A program made the position numbers and the translations under genes. Of a DNA stretch of 64,000 nucleotides, positions 50,638 through 58,857 are shown piece after piece. The first letter of the stretch is position 1. Every line of letters begins with the position of its first letter. Below the pieces are notes generated by a model, which was not told where the DNA came from, ran no database searches, and worked only from the letters and a program-made list of their open reading frames with translations. Source of the stretch: Candidatus Undinarchaeales archaeon (GTDB taxonomy: Archaea; SpSt-1190; JASMDC01). Location: NCBI GenBank assembly GCA_030753015.1, contig JASMDC010000018.1:8455-72454 (forward strand), read 5' to 3'.

Positions 50638-51297
50638 TCACTCGGTCCCCGTAAGCTTGGCTTTCACCTGCTTCTGGACCTCGAGGGACGCGAACACCGT
50701 CACTTTATCGCCGAGCTTGAGGAGGGTGTCCGCCTTGGGGATGATTAGCTCCTCGTCACGATAGATCGCTACGATGAGGCTCTCCTCTGGGAACTCGATC
50801 TCCTTGAGCTTCATACCGGCGATCTTCGACTCGGGTGGGACTACCACCTCGAACATCTCTGCCCTACCCCCGCCCAGGAAGTAGAGCGTGGAGATGTCGG
50901 GCCGCTTGACCACATCGGCGAGATAACGGGCCGTAGCGATGTCGGGGCTGATAGCCGTCGTCACCCCGGCCTTCTCGAAGATGCTGATGTGCTTGGGATC
51001 GTTCACCACGGAAACGATGCTCTTGACACCACGGTCCTTGGCGAGCATGGATGACATCAGGTTCAGCGAATCGTCGCGGGTCACGGACACAAGGACGTCG
51101 GCCCGGTCGACACCGGCCTCTCGAAGGATGTCAGCGTCGTCACCGTCGCCGTTGACGACAAGAGCATCGGTAGTCTTGGCGAGCTTGTCGCACAAGGCCT
51201 TGTCCCGTTCGAGGATAACCACGTTGACCCCATCATGAACGAGTAGCTTTGTGAGGTGTTCACCTATACCCTCTCCTCCGACGACAATAACATACAT
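50638..51297 (-). CDS. trkA: TrkA potassium-uptake regulatory protein (RCK domain)
   Basis: A 219-residue cytoplasmic regulator with an NAD/nucleotide-binding Rossmann TrkA_N domain (MYVIVVGGEGIGEHL, VVILERDKALC, GDGDDADILREAG) and a C-terminal TrkA_C ligand domain (ESKIAGMKLKEI, LKLGDKVTVFA). It gates the TrkH protein. It is the first gene of the two-gene operon and starts 29 bp downstream of the 3' end of tRNA-Ile on the same strand, so processing of a shared transcript is possible. Confidence 0.95.
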   Translation of the reverse strand: MYVIVVGGEGIGEHLTKLLVHDGVNVVILERDKALCDKLAKTTDALVVNGDGDDADILREAGVDRADVLVSVTRDDSLNLMSSMLAKDRGVKSIVSVVNDPKHISIFEKAGVTTAISPDIATARYLADVVKRPDISTLYFLGGGRAEMFEVVVPPESKIAGMKLKEIEFPEESLIVAIYRDEELIIPKADTLLKLGDKVTVFASLEVQKQVKAKLTGTE

Positions 51298-51326
51298 GGT
51301 CAGAACACCGTTCGATGGGGAGATAG

Positions 51327-51433
51327 TGGGCCCGCGGGGATTTGAACCCCGGACCTCCCGGTTATCAGCCTCGCCTCGCCCGGGGGAACACCCCGTACGA
51401 TCGGACGCTCTAACCTAGCTGAGCCACGGGCCC
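51327..51433 (-). tRNA. tRNA-Ile (GAU) with a 32-nt non-canonical intron
   Basis: A full cloverleaf is readable on the minus strand: acceptor GGGCCCG/CGGGCCC with discriminator A, D stem GCTC/GAGC, T arm CGGGG-TTCAAAT-CCCCG, and anticodon loop CTGATAA (GAU at 51364-51366). The anticodon stem only closes (TCCG+G against CCGGG) when 51370-51401 is removed, placing the intron between positions 30 and 31 rather than the usual 37/38. CCA is not encoded. The intron ends form a bulge-helix-bulge (see separate entry). It lies 53 bp after the stop-side of the next gene upstream and 29 bp before trkA. Confidence 0.9.
51370..51401 (-). other. tRNA-Ile intron at position 30/31 with a canonical bulge-helix-bulge
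   Basis: A 4-bp helix CGUC/GGCG (first strand positions 25-28 of the tRNA, second strand in the intron) is flanked by the 3-nt bulges CGA and AGG; cutting after the second base of each gives exactly the intron that restores the anticodon stem. UCG/CGA and CGGGG/CCCCG extend the intron hairpin. The geometry is what the archaeal splicing endonuclease recognises. Confidence 0.8.
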
Positions 51434-51486
51434 GTTCCCCAAACGGGGTGTGCACCTTTAAAAAGTTATCCTGACGGGCCGCGTCC

Positions 51487-53796
51487 CTACCGGTGACCGT
51501 ACCCAGGGTACTGGGCGTACGAGCCGTAATAGGACCCATAATTGGCGTAGGCCCCCACCTGGGGCTGCGCTGCCGCTCTGGCATACACCGTGCCCCCGGC
51601 CCCCGGAACCCATTCGCGCCGACGCGCCTCACGCATAGCGATGGCGAAGGCAGCAGCTGCAAAGGCCACCTCGAGGAACTGCATGAACATCTCCATCCGG
51701 CTGCGCGAGCTGCCCTCGTCCCCCTCGGAGAGCTTCTCGGCCAGGTCGGCTTCAGCAGTGGAGAGCCTCCGCAGGGCATCGGCATAGGCGCCGCCGTCCA
51801 TGTCCGCGCGCGCCTCGGTCACAAGGGCGTCCACCTCGGCGGTATCTAACCCTTTCCCATCGGCCCTCCCCATGAGACGCTCCACCTTGGACAAGGCTTC
51901 CTCCACGTCGCCCCGGTCCACGATCGTCCCGACATCCGGTGTGGGCGAGGGGGCGGACGTGGCCGTGGGGACCGCCGTAGGTGCCGTCGCGTTCCCCTTT
52001 ACTTTGAGTTGGAGCGATCTGTCATTAGTGGTGTAGGAGCCGAGAATACGGATCACTGGATCGTCTCCCCGCGTGAACACGGCCTCCACTGTATAGAGCT
52101 CCTCCAAGGTTGTGCTCTCCACTGTGATGCCCCCATCGATACGATAACCAAGGGCATTGAGCCGGTCACGTTCCTCGACGAACGCCGAATGTCTCCTCAC
52201 CTCTGCCTCCAGCTGAGGTGTCGGCGTACCGGGGGGGACGGGCGTAGGTGTCGGGATCGGAGTGGGTGCTGGCGTCGGGGATGGAGTCGCAGCTGGCGAT
52301 ATCTCTGGGGACACGGTGGGTGTCGTGGTCGTCGACGGGGATGGCGTGGTCTTCGTTGGGGGCGAGATGAGCATCTCGAACAAGAGCTCCTGGGAGAGGA
52401 CAGAGTGGAAGCATAGCTCCTTGAGCCGTTTCTGCTTGTTGATACATTCTGCGTATATCTTCTGTACCTCCGGGGGGGTGTTGAAGAGTGGTTGTGGAGG
52501 GCATAGGATAGCGCTCTTCACGACGCTCATACATGGCTTTTGGACGGAGGGGACAGTGCATGTGAACGAGAACGGCATCTGGGCGACGAGGTCCTCTGTA
52601 GCCTCGGGGAGGTTGAAATGAAATGAGAAGGGGATGTCGCCTTTGATAGCTTTCAGGGTTACCGCGTACTTAGAGGAGTTCGTGCACGTCTCACTGTTAC
52701 AATTCACATATCCCTGGGGATTCATGTGAGATATGGGCGGCGGTCTGTAAGTGAGCTCGCACTCCAGGGTACCGTCGGCGTCCTCGATCGCGTTGAACAC
52801 CATCTCCTGTTCGGTCTCGTCCCCCGTTACGGACAGTGTGCCGTTCACCAGGGTCTGCCCCGCACACCCCGGGCAGGTGACGCCCTTGTCCTGAATGCAG
52901 TCGCGACGCCCGAGCATGACGGTGAGCGGTCGTGTCTCCTTTCTGAAGCACTCGTTCTTACATGCCTGGCCCAGGCACATGCGGCACTCCTCGTTCTCGC
53001 CGAAGATGCAGTCCTGGCACGCCTCTTCCTCCGGTATGAACACCGAGCCTCTTCTATTGCATCCGAACTCCCATGGGTCGCATTCCTTGTTGCACGGCTT
53101 CTCGCACGGAGCACACTGTGCCAGGCAGCGGAGAAAGCACTTTTTACACGGTATCTCGGGCGTGAAGTACTCGCGATAGAGTTCGAACACGGACACGGAG
53201 GCCTCTATGGACGTCGTGTCACGCTCGAAGGCGGCCAGCACATCCTTCGGACCTTCAGGGGTGATGAGGACTGAGAACGTGTCCTTCCCATCTGTGATGT
53301 CCGTGAGCAGACCCGTGGGGATGGAGTAGAAGGTATAGTCGAGCGTGAACGTTCCCGTAGCACCTGTGCAAACCGGGATGGTCATCTCGGAAATGAATCC
53401 AGGGTGGTTATCGGAGCCCTCGGGTACGAGCAGGAATAGCTCTCCCGTGCGAGGTGAGTCCGGGGCCGGCTTCAGTACGATACGCTCTCCCGGGACCGGA
53501 TCGGGAATGATGACAGGTTTCTCCCCTATGGTGACCTCCTTCTCGCCATGGAGGAGTGTGATCACTTCAGTGGCGTCGAGGTAGACCGCGTCCAAGGTGT
53601 AATCCTCTGGAACATCGATGATGAAACCGTCGGACGCAAGGTTGGCTATGTCAACATCGATAAGTTCCTCCCAGGGGTCCTCGGGTACGAACTTGATCTT
53701 GAAGCTATCATCATCATCAAGGGCGGGCGCATCATCGAACGCTGTGCAGAGAAGCAGCAAGCAGATACCGACCAATAGTGCCCGGGCTGCTTTCAC
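51487..53796 (-). CDS. Cys-rich surface protein with Thr/Pro stalk, membrane helix and Gly/Tyr-rich tail
   Basis: A 769-residue exported protein. Signal peptide (KAARALLVGICLLLLCTA); beta-rich head (about 30-205); a dense Cys region (CKKCFLRCLAQCAPCEKPC, CRMCLGQACKNEC) about 210-310; a second Cys/beta region to 470; a Thr/Ser/Pro mucin-like stalk (about 480-525); a helical segment; one membrane helix (about 705-730); and a cytoplasmic tail rich in Gly, Tyr and Gln (GAYANYGSYYGSYAQYPGYG). The GTG at 53796 is chosen: it is about 28 bp from the TATA box at 53821-53827. No known family. The layout resembles the other Cys-rich surface proteins here and the Tyr-rich tail matches the head of the 48560-49024 protein. 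Confidence 0.7.
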   Translation of the reverse strand: MKAARALLVGICLLLLCTAFDDAPALDDDDSFKIKFVPEDPWEELIDVDIANLASDGFIIDVPEDYTLDAVYLDATEVITLLHGEKEVTIGEKPVIIPDPVPGERIVLKPAPDSPRTGELFLLVPEGSDNHPGFISEMTIPVCTGATGTFTLDYTFYSIPTGLLTDITDGKDTFSVLITPEGPKDVLAAFERDTTSIEASVSVFELYREYFTPEIPCKKCFLRCLAQCAPCEKPCNKECDPWEFGCNRRGSVFIPEEEACQDCIFGENEECRMCLGQACKNECFRKETRPLTVMLGRRDCIQDKGVTCPGCAGQTLVNGTLSVTGDETEQEMVFNAIEDADGTLECELTYRPPPISHMNPQGYVNCNSETCTNSSKYAVTLKAIKGDIPFSFHFNLPEATEDLVAQMPFSFTCTVPSVQKPCMSVVKSAILCPPQPLFNTPPEVQKIYAECINKQKRLKELCFHSVLSQELLFEMLISPPTKTTPSPSTTTTPTVSPEISPAATPSPTPAPTPIPTPTPVPPGTPTPQLEAEVRRHSAFVEERDRLNALGYRIDGGITVESTTLEELYTVEAVFTRGDDPVIRILGSYTTNDRSLQLKVKGNATAPTAVPTATSAPSPTPDVGTIVDRGDVEEALSKVERLMGRADGKGLDTAEVDALVTEARADMDGGAYADALRRLSTAEADLAEKLSEGDEGSSRSRMEMFMQFLEVAFAAAAFAIAMREARRREWVPGAGGTVYARAAAQPQVGAYANYGSYYGSYAQYPGYGHR

Positions 53797-53820
53797 ACTG
53801 CTACAGGTGGACCTCACGGA

Positions 53821-53827
53821 ATAAATA
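53821..53827 (-). promoter_or_regulatory. TATA box of the 51487-53796 surface protein gene
   Basis: TATTTAT on the minus strand, 25-31 bp upstream of the GTG at 53796. It lies inside the previously assumed longer reading frame's leader and so decides the start. Confidence 0.5.
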
Positions 53828-53854
53828 ACTACCCCAGATTAATGGGAAGGGCGA

Positions 53855-53879
53855 GAGGGCGTGTTCAGAACACGCCCTC
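53855..53879 (-). terminator. Perfect 12-bp hairpin containing the stop codon of the lipoprotein gene
   Basis: GAGGGCGTGTTC (53855-53866) and GAACACGCCCTC (53868-53879) are perfect inverted repeats separated by one base. On the minus strand the last codons and TGA of the lipoprotein gene form one arm and the apex. No T-run follows, so it may stabilise or process the mRNA end instead of acting as a simple terminator. Confidence 0.5.
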
Positions 53880-54530
53880 GGCAGCCTCTTCGCCGGTGAG
53901 CTCGGACTCTTCCCCGGCCTTGTCCACCTGGAACTTGTAGTAGTTGGCGGGAGTCGCGCGGTCGTCCTTGAACTTGACCGCGAGATAGGCCTCGTTGATC
54001 TCCACGGCGAAGGCCTTGCACAGATCCTCATCGGGCTTGGTCTCGATACGGATCTCCTGGCCAGCGTCGAGGTCTATGTCCTCGAGCTCCTTCTCTTCGG
54101 ACCAGAGAATGACCTCGCCGACCTTGGCGCCGAACACGATCGTGATGTCCTTGGCCTTGGCGCGGCCGGTGTTGTTGAGCACGAACTTGCCCTCGATGGC
54201 GTGGTCCTTGCATTCGTACTCGTCCCCGATCTTCCTGCCGTTCTCGATGTCCTTGGTCGCGGACCGGGTCACCTTGAGCACAGCGGACTGGTAGCTCTCC
54301 AGCTTCTCCGCCGCATCCTCGTACTTCGCCTTATAGTCATCATGGTCAGCTTCCAGCTTGTCCTTATCTTTGCGAAGGGTAGCGACCTCCTTCGTGAGGT
54401 CGTCCTTGGACTTGGTCAGGGTTTCCTTTTCCTTTTCTAGGCTCTCGACCTTGGCCTCGAGCTCGCTGGTGTCAACGCAGCCGGCCACGAGGACCAGGGC
54501 GATCAGGATTGCGACGGTTTTGTACTTCAT
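53865..54530 (-). CDS. Coiled-coil lipoprotein
   Basis: A 221-residue exported protein. The signal peptide ends in a lipobox (LVLVAGC, Cys18), so it is probably lipid-anchored on the outer face. Residues about 22-95 form a long coiled coil (KVESLEKEKETLTKSKDDL with heptad Leu). The C-terminal half (about 100-205) is beta-rich (GKFVLNNTGRAKAKDITIVF), like small extracytoplasmic FxLYD-type or CARDB-type domains. The promoter is the palindromic TATA ATTTAAAT at 54563-54570. Its stop codon is embedded in a perfect hairpin. The family is not recognised. Confidence 0.7.
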   Translation of the reverse strand: MKYKTVAILIALVLVAGCVDTSELEAKVESLEKEKETLTKSKDDLTKEVATLRKDKDKLEADHDDYKAKYEDAAEKLESYQSAVLKVTRSATKDIENGRKIGDEYECKDHAIEGKFVLNNTGRAKAKDITIVFGAKVGEVILWSEEKELEDIDLDAGQEIRIETKPDEDLCKAFAVEINEAYLAVKFKDDRATPANYYKFQVDKAGEESELTGEEAAEGVF

Positions 54531-54562
54531 AGCTCTTCCCGATGCCGTCGGTAGCGGACATC

Positions 54563-54570
54563 ATTTAAAT
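54563..54570. promoter_or_regulatory. Palindromic TATA box between the lipoprotein and a truncated GT2 gene
   Basis: ATTTAAAT is a perfect palindrome, 33-40 bp upstream of the lipoprotein ATG (54530, minus strand) and about 31-38 bp upstream of the plus-strand ATG at 54601. It could serve both directions. Confidence 0.5.
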
Positions 54571-54600
54571 TGTTACTTTCAAAACACAGGGCCGAGAGGG

Positions 54601-54660
54601 ATGATATCTGTCATTATCCCCGTCCGGAACGGCGGGGCGACACTTCGCGCTGGTATCGAG
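54601..54660 (+). pseudogene. Remnant of a family 2 glycosyltransferase (start and first strand only)
   Basis: The plus-strand reading from ATG 54601 begins MISVIIPVRNGGATL, the hallmark first strand of GT2 glycosyltransferases. After about 18 residues the similarity stops (EPHVLTKRAPTCRG) and neither this nor the other two plus frames continues with the expected DGSxD region. A TATA box stands at the proper distance upstream. The frame remains open to 54993 but is antisense to the membrane protein gene. It looks like a gene whose promoter and first codons survived a deletion or rearrangement. Confidence 0.55.
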
Positions 54661-54735
54661 CCTCATGTTCTAACCAAGAGAGCGCCCACGTGCCGCGGCC
54701 AGCGTGCTCCTCGATCTTATGGGCGGACGATAGAC

Positions 54736-56361
54736 TCAGATGCACCGCCGCACGTCCAGCGGACCCAGGGCCACCTGCCAGTGAATGAGCAGGAGGTAGA
54801 GGAGGACGATCCACACAATCAGGTCGCGCGGCCGTCCACGAACGAGACTGCGCAGCCCTGTGCCGGCGGCCATGGCCATGAACGGGTAGGCGTAGAGCAG
54901 GTGCCGGTCCTGGTCGCAGAATGTGATGGTCACGCGGTTCGCGGCCAGGAACATGAAGAACACCGCGAAGCACGCTGCCAGTGCGAGCGCTGACCGCCGG
55001 TCCCGCTGCCATAGTGCGACGAATCCTCTCATGGCGAGCACAGGCAGGAGGATAGAGTGGTGCCACAATCCCAGCCAGAAGGCCGCAAGCCAGCCTGTGT
55101 TGCGTACGAGGTACGCGGTGTCCTGAGCGTAGGGTGCGCCGAACGTGTCGAAGGAGCGGCCCACCTTGAGCCACATCGGGATCACGCAGAGCACGAGGAA
55201 GAGGACGGCGCACGGGGCCACACGACGCGGGGAGGCGCCCCATGCCATCAGGGCCGCCACCGCCACGGGGACGAGCAGGATGTTGATGGCCACGGTGTAC
55301 ACGGCCAGAGCGAGTGACACGGCGACCAGGCAGCGGCTCAGGTCCGTTCTTCGTCTGAGGTGGACCACACCAGCCCACACGGCCACCGCGGCAAAGGCGG
55401 TGGACGCGATGTCCCGTTGGATCGTCATGGCGTACTTCAGGAATAGGGGCGTGGCCGCCAGGAGCACTGCGGCACAGAGACCGGCATCGGGATCGCGGAC
55501 CAGGGCCGCTGTCGCACCGTACACTGCTGCAAGGGTCGCCAGGGAGAGACACAGGCCCATGACCATGCCCGACGCCTCCATCGCGACGGGCGAGCCTATA
55601 CCGTTGATCGCGAACCAGATGCTCCCTATGGCGTAGTAGCCTGTCTCGTACACGAGCGCCACGGGCTCACCCGCCAAGAGGCCTTCGATGATCCCGAGGT
55701 GCTGGTTCGCGTTCAGGAGCTGAGTACCCAGGTAGTGGTCCGACGCGGCATGGGCAGCGGTGGCGAACACCGCGAGCAAGAGCAGGAGCACGAGGTGATG
55801 GCGGTGCTCGCCCCTCGTCTCGGCCAGCAGATCATGGCGTGCGGCGATAAGAAGGACTGGGAACACCAGGAGCAGAAGGGCGATGATGGCGCCCTCGAGT
55901 CGGGAGAGGGTGCTCGGCTCCACCTGGCCTAGATGGTCCATGGTGGAGGGAGGCCCGGGCTCGGCCCTGACCACTCCGCCCATGCGCCATGGTTCCAGGT
56001 CCATTGTACCGTCCGGAAGGGACGGGGGCAGCCGTACGGATGCCTCGCCCACGATTGCACCGCCCTGGTCGAGTACAGTGAGGATGAAGCCCTGATCCGC
56101 CAGGACGGGATCGGGGGGAGTGAGCTGGACCGTGTCCCCGGGTCTCCCTGGGATGGCAGCGAGCCCACGTTCCAGAAACTCGTTGTCCTTTACTCTGATG
56201 CGGTAGGTGAGGCCCGATAGTGGCGGGATGGGTCGCAGCTCGAGCGTCCTGAGGGCACCCTCTCTGCACACACCCCGTAGGTCGGCCACCGTCACGTCAG
56301 CGAACACGGGGACACCCCCGGACGTGGTAGCGTAGAACTGGTCGAAGGCGACTATCCCCAC
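54736..56361 (-). CDS. Multi-pass glycosyltransferase-like membrane protein (PMT/ArnT type)
   Basis: A 541-residue protein with an external N-terminal beta domain (about 15-165) and roughly eleven membrane helices. The features fit GT39/ArnT-like lipid-linked sugar transferases: an early external loop with SDHYLGTQLLNANQHLGI, then YETGYYAIGSIWFAINGIG, TPLFLKYAMTIQRDIAST, and a conserved DRHLLYAYPFMAMAAG near the end. The donor would be a polyprenyl phosphate sugar, linking loosely to the UppP encoded elsewhere. The GTG at 56361 is the first usable start, yet the hydrophobic stretch AAALLLLIVGIVAF begins upstream of it in frame, with only CTG codons available, so a non-standard start is possible. 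The ends lie between a GT2 remnant and an S16 protease gene. Confidence 0.6.
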   Translation of the reverse strand: MGIVAFDQFYATTSGGVPVFADVTVADLRGVCREGALRTLELRPIPPLSGLTYRIRVKDNEFLERGLAAIPGRPGDTVQLTPPDPVLADQGFILTVLDQGGAIVGEASVRLPPSLPDGTMDLEPWRMGGVVRAEPGPPSTMDHLGQVEPSTLSRLEGAIIALLLLVFPVLLIAARHDLLAETRGEHRHHLVLLLLLAVFATAAHAASDHYLGTQLLNANQHLGIIEGLLAGEPVALVYETGYYAIGSIWFAINGIGSPVAMEASGMVMGLCLSLATLAAVYGATAALVRDPDAGLCAAVLLAATPLFLKYAMTIQRDIASTAFAAVAVWAGVVHLRRRTDLSRCLVAVSLALAVYTVAINILLVPVAVAALMAWGASPRRVAPCAVLFLVLCVIPMWLKVGRSFDTFGAPYAQDTAYLVRNTGWLAAFWLGLWHHSILLPVLAMRGFVALWQRDRRSALALAACFAVFFMFLAANRVTITFCDQDRHLLYAYPFMAMAAGTGLRSLVRGRPRDLIVWIVLLYLLLIHWQVALGPLDVRRCI

Positions 56362-56407
56362 GATGAGGAGGAGCAGGGCCGCCGCATTGCGTCCCCGGAC
56401 CGTGTCA

Positions 56408-58447
56408 TCATCGGTCCCCGTGGTCCTTCACCTCCGAGGCCTGCTGCACATCGCTCTCGAGCTCTCGCTGCAAACGTCCAAAGGCCCGATCGTCGATAAG
56501 ACCTTTCTGTCGGCTCCGCTCGAGCGCAGCAAGACCTGCCGCGCGTGCCTGCCCCCTGGCTTCGTGTACATCGCGTGACGTCGGTTCCTTCTTTCTGGGG
56601 GCCTTGTGGGTGCGGGTGATCAGGAAGAGCAGTGCCGCAACAACCCCTACGACGGCAAGGCCCCGGCCCTGGTCACGGCTGGAGCCCATCCCCATCTCAG
56701 GGAGACGCGTGCGGTTCCCGAACCTCTGCTCGAGACGGCCCCAGGCACGCCGGTGGAAGTCGGGTGGTAGGGTGGGCTCCGGGGGGAGAAGGTCTGCGGG
56801 ATACGTGCTATTTGTCATCGCCGTCCGTGGGAGTACGATGAAGGCCCTGGCCGTCCGTGCATGAAGGAAGGTGTCGGCTGGAGCGGAACTGTCCCGGGAA
56901 GCCTGGAGCATCGCGCGTGCCCAATAGACCGTTGGGTCGTCCGTTCCCAGACCGTCAAGCGTCTCGACCAGAAGCGACACCTCACGCAGGGCGATGGTGC
57001 TGTTCGCGATCCCTGCCTCGATCCGAGCGAGACCCAGGGACGCGTCGACCAGTGCTGCCAGGTGGAGCCCCTGCTCGGTGAGCAGCGGGGAGGACAGCAG
57101 ATGTGCTTCCGCTCCGTAAATGTCGGTCCCGAGAGCGTGGCCTAGGGCGACGTGGGACACGAGCAGCCCCTGCAGCTGTCGTGCCCGCTCGACCAGCCGC
57201 TCCTGCTCGAGTGGCAGGATGTCGCCCGTGGCCCGGTCAACTGCGATCCGTGCCAGGTCCGTGACCACTATCGACCAAGCATGGACGCCCGCTGTTGCGT
57301 ACGCGACGTCCAACGGATCGTCGCCCGCAGCGCGCAGATGGGCCCGTGCCCACGCGATGCGCAACTGTGCGGCGAGCACCCACTCCAGGGCGCCCGTGTC
57401 CGCGAGCAGGTGGTGGGGGACCGTTCCATTGGCACGGAGTATATCTGCCTCGGCCCGCTCGCGCCAGGACAGCACCAGGCCCTCGGGATCGGCCGTCGCT
57501 GCGTAGGCGGCGAGCATGCTCAGCAGCTCCACATCGACGAGTGCCTGGAAGGCGTCGTTGGCACCGAGGTAAGTCGCGTTCATGGCGACCTTGTTCCGGG
57601 CCTGGTCGACCATGTCCCGGCCCGACTTGATCCGTGGCCCCGTCGGCTCGTCGCCGAGCTGCGCGGGTACGAGCCCGGCCACCTCGTCCGCACGGACGCT
57701 GGCGACATCGATGAGGTGGAACGCCATGTCCTGCAGGGGGTCTGCCGATACGAGGGAGAGGTCGGGGGGCACCGGTCGCACGGTACGTTCCGGTCCACGC
57801 GTACCGTTGAGGTAGGCAAGAGCTGTGACAAGGTCGGTCACCTCGACCATGGCCAAGCCCCACTGATCGGCCGCATGTGCGGCGAGGTCGACGACCACGG
57901 ATGCATCCCCTGCACCGGTAGGGACCGTCACCCGCTCATGTCCCTGGTCCGGGGGGATTAGAAGAGCGCGGCCGTCGGCGAGGGCCACGGCCCGTGCCTT
58001 CGCGAGGATCCCGCCAGCAGGCCGCACGGAACCATCGCGTCCTATCCCGCCAGTGACGTGCACGCCTTGCATGGGCTCCCATCCCTGGACGGCGGCAGCC
58101 ACCCCTACCGCCATGGCGAGCCCTGCGCTCGGCCCGGCAACGAGGGGCCCTCGCGGATCGAAGGATATAATGACATCCAGTGCGTCCGGGTCCAGCCCGG
58201 GAAGTATCCGGAGCGCCGCGACAGCGTCCTCGGCAGCATCGAGGGTCGTGTTATTAGGTGGATCGATGCCCTCGATGGACACCAGGCCCGTGCCCGGGGC
58301 CGCTGTGACCTGCATCCGTACGAGCACGCCCGCACCATCGTCGCCCACGGCGGGCACGTCCAGCACCACTTCGGCGGCCGATATCGGAGTGGCTAGAAGT
58401 AAGAGGAGGAGGAGCGCGGGTGCCGCACGGAAAGCGGGAGCACCCAT
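56408..58447 (-). CDS. Lon-like serine protease paralog (S16, Ser-Lys dyad), membrane-anchored
   Basis: A 679-residue relative of the protease at 7328-9250. Signal peptide (APALLLLLLLATPISA), then a Lon-type protease domain with nucleophile Ser107 in GPSAGLAMAV and Lys150 in GGILAKARAV, a spacing of 43 as in the paralog. A long helical region follows, then a membrane helix (about 600-617, AVVGVVAALLFLITR) and a cytoplasmic Lys/Arg/Glu-rich tail. There is no AAA+ domain. ATG 58447 fits a leaderless message from the TATA box at 58467-58478; the longer reading to 58537 would contain the promoter. Substrates are unknown; surface protein quality control is a reasonable guess. Confidence 0.85.
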   Translation of the reverse strand: MGAPAFRAAPALLLLLLLATPISAAEVVLDVPAVGDDGAGVLVRMQVTAAPGTGLVSIEGIDPPNNTTLDAAEDAVAALRILPGLDPDALDVIISFDPRGPLVAGPSAGLAMAVGVAAAVQGWEPMQGVHVTGGIGRDGSVRPAGGILAKARAVALADGRALLIPPDQGHERVTVPTGAGDASVVVDLAAHAADQWGLAMVEVTDLVTALAYLNGTRGPERTVRPVPPDLSLVSADPLQDMAFHLIDVASVRADEVAGLVPAQLGDEPTGPRIKSGRDMVDQARNKVAMNATYLGANDAFQALVDVELLSMLAAYAATADPEGLVLSWRERAEADILRANGTVPHHLLADTGALEWVLAAQLRIAWARAHLRAAGDDPLDVAYATAGVHAWSIVVTDLARIAVDRATGDILPLEQERLVERARQLQGLLVSHVALGHALGTDIYGAEAHLLSSPLLTEQGLHLAALVDASLGLARIEAGIANSTIALREVSLLVETLDGLGTDDPTVYWARAMLQASRDSSAPADTFLHARTARAFIVLPRTAMTNSTYPADLLPPEPTLPPDFHRRAWGRLEQRFGNRTRLPEMGMGSSRDQGRGLAVVGVVAALLFLITRTHKAPRKKEPTSRDVHEARGQARAAGLAALERSRQKGLIDDRAFGRLQRELESDVQQASEVKDHGDR

Positions 58448-58466
58448 GACCGAGAGGTCCATCCAT

Positions 58467-58484
58467 CCTTTTATATCCTTTATC
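58467..58484. promoter_or_regulatory. Bidirectional promoter: GGATATAAAAGG and CTTTATCG
   Basis: On the minus strand GGATATAAAAGG (58467-58478) lies 20-31 bp upstream of ATG 58447; on the plus strand the same AT-rich block lies about 25 bp upstream of ATG 58501. Both transcripts would be leaderless. Confidence 0.55.
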
Positions 58485-58500
58485 GTGCCTCGTTCCCCCG

Positions 58501-58851
58501 ATGCCTTTCGATGTGGAGCGGTTACGGGGGCGCGCAAAGGACGACTTCGAGGGCACCCGTCTCCTGGGCCCCGACGCCCACAACCGCCTCGTCGTACGTG
58601 ATGGCAGCATACGCGCAGTGCCCGAATGGGATGACACCGCTGACGCCGTGACCGCCCTGGCCGCAGTCCGGGCCGAAAGGGATTTGAAGGATGAGGGGGA
58701 GGTCATGGTTCAGGTGCGGATGGTCAAGAGCGCGTCCGACGTGAACGTGACCCTCGATCCGCGGGCCTGCGAGTTCATACGTGGGAAAGAAGCGCCGCAT
58801 CGACGTTCGTGGTCCAGTGTTCGTGTGCGTGCACGCACGCAGGACCGATAA
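58501..58851 (+). CDS. Small hypothetical protein
   Basis: A 116-residue cytoplasmic protein with no membrane helix or Cys motif. It starts about 25 bp after a TATA box (leaderless). The first 70 residues are helical and charged (DVERLRGRAKDDFEGTRLLG, TADAVTALAAVRAERDLKDE); the rest has beta-like segments (VMVQVRMVKSASDVNVTLD) and an Arg-rich end. I do not recognise it. It is followed 6 bp later by a small membrane protein gene, so the two are probably co-transcribed. Confidence 0.5.
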   Translation: MPFDVERLRGRAKDDFEGTRLLGPDAHNRLVVRDGSIRAVPEWDDTADAVTALAAVRAERDLKDEGEVMVQVRMVKSASDVNVTLDPRACEFIRGKEAPHRRSWSSVRVRARTQDR

Positions 58852-58857
58852 GGAGGT

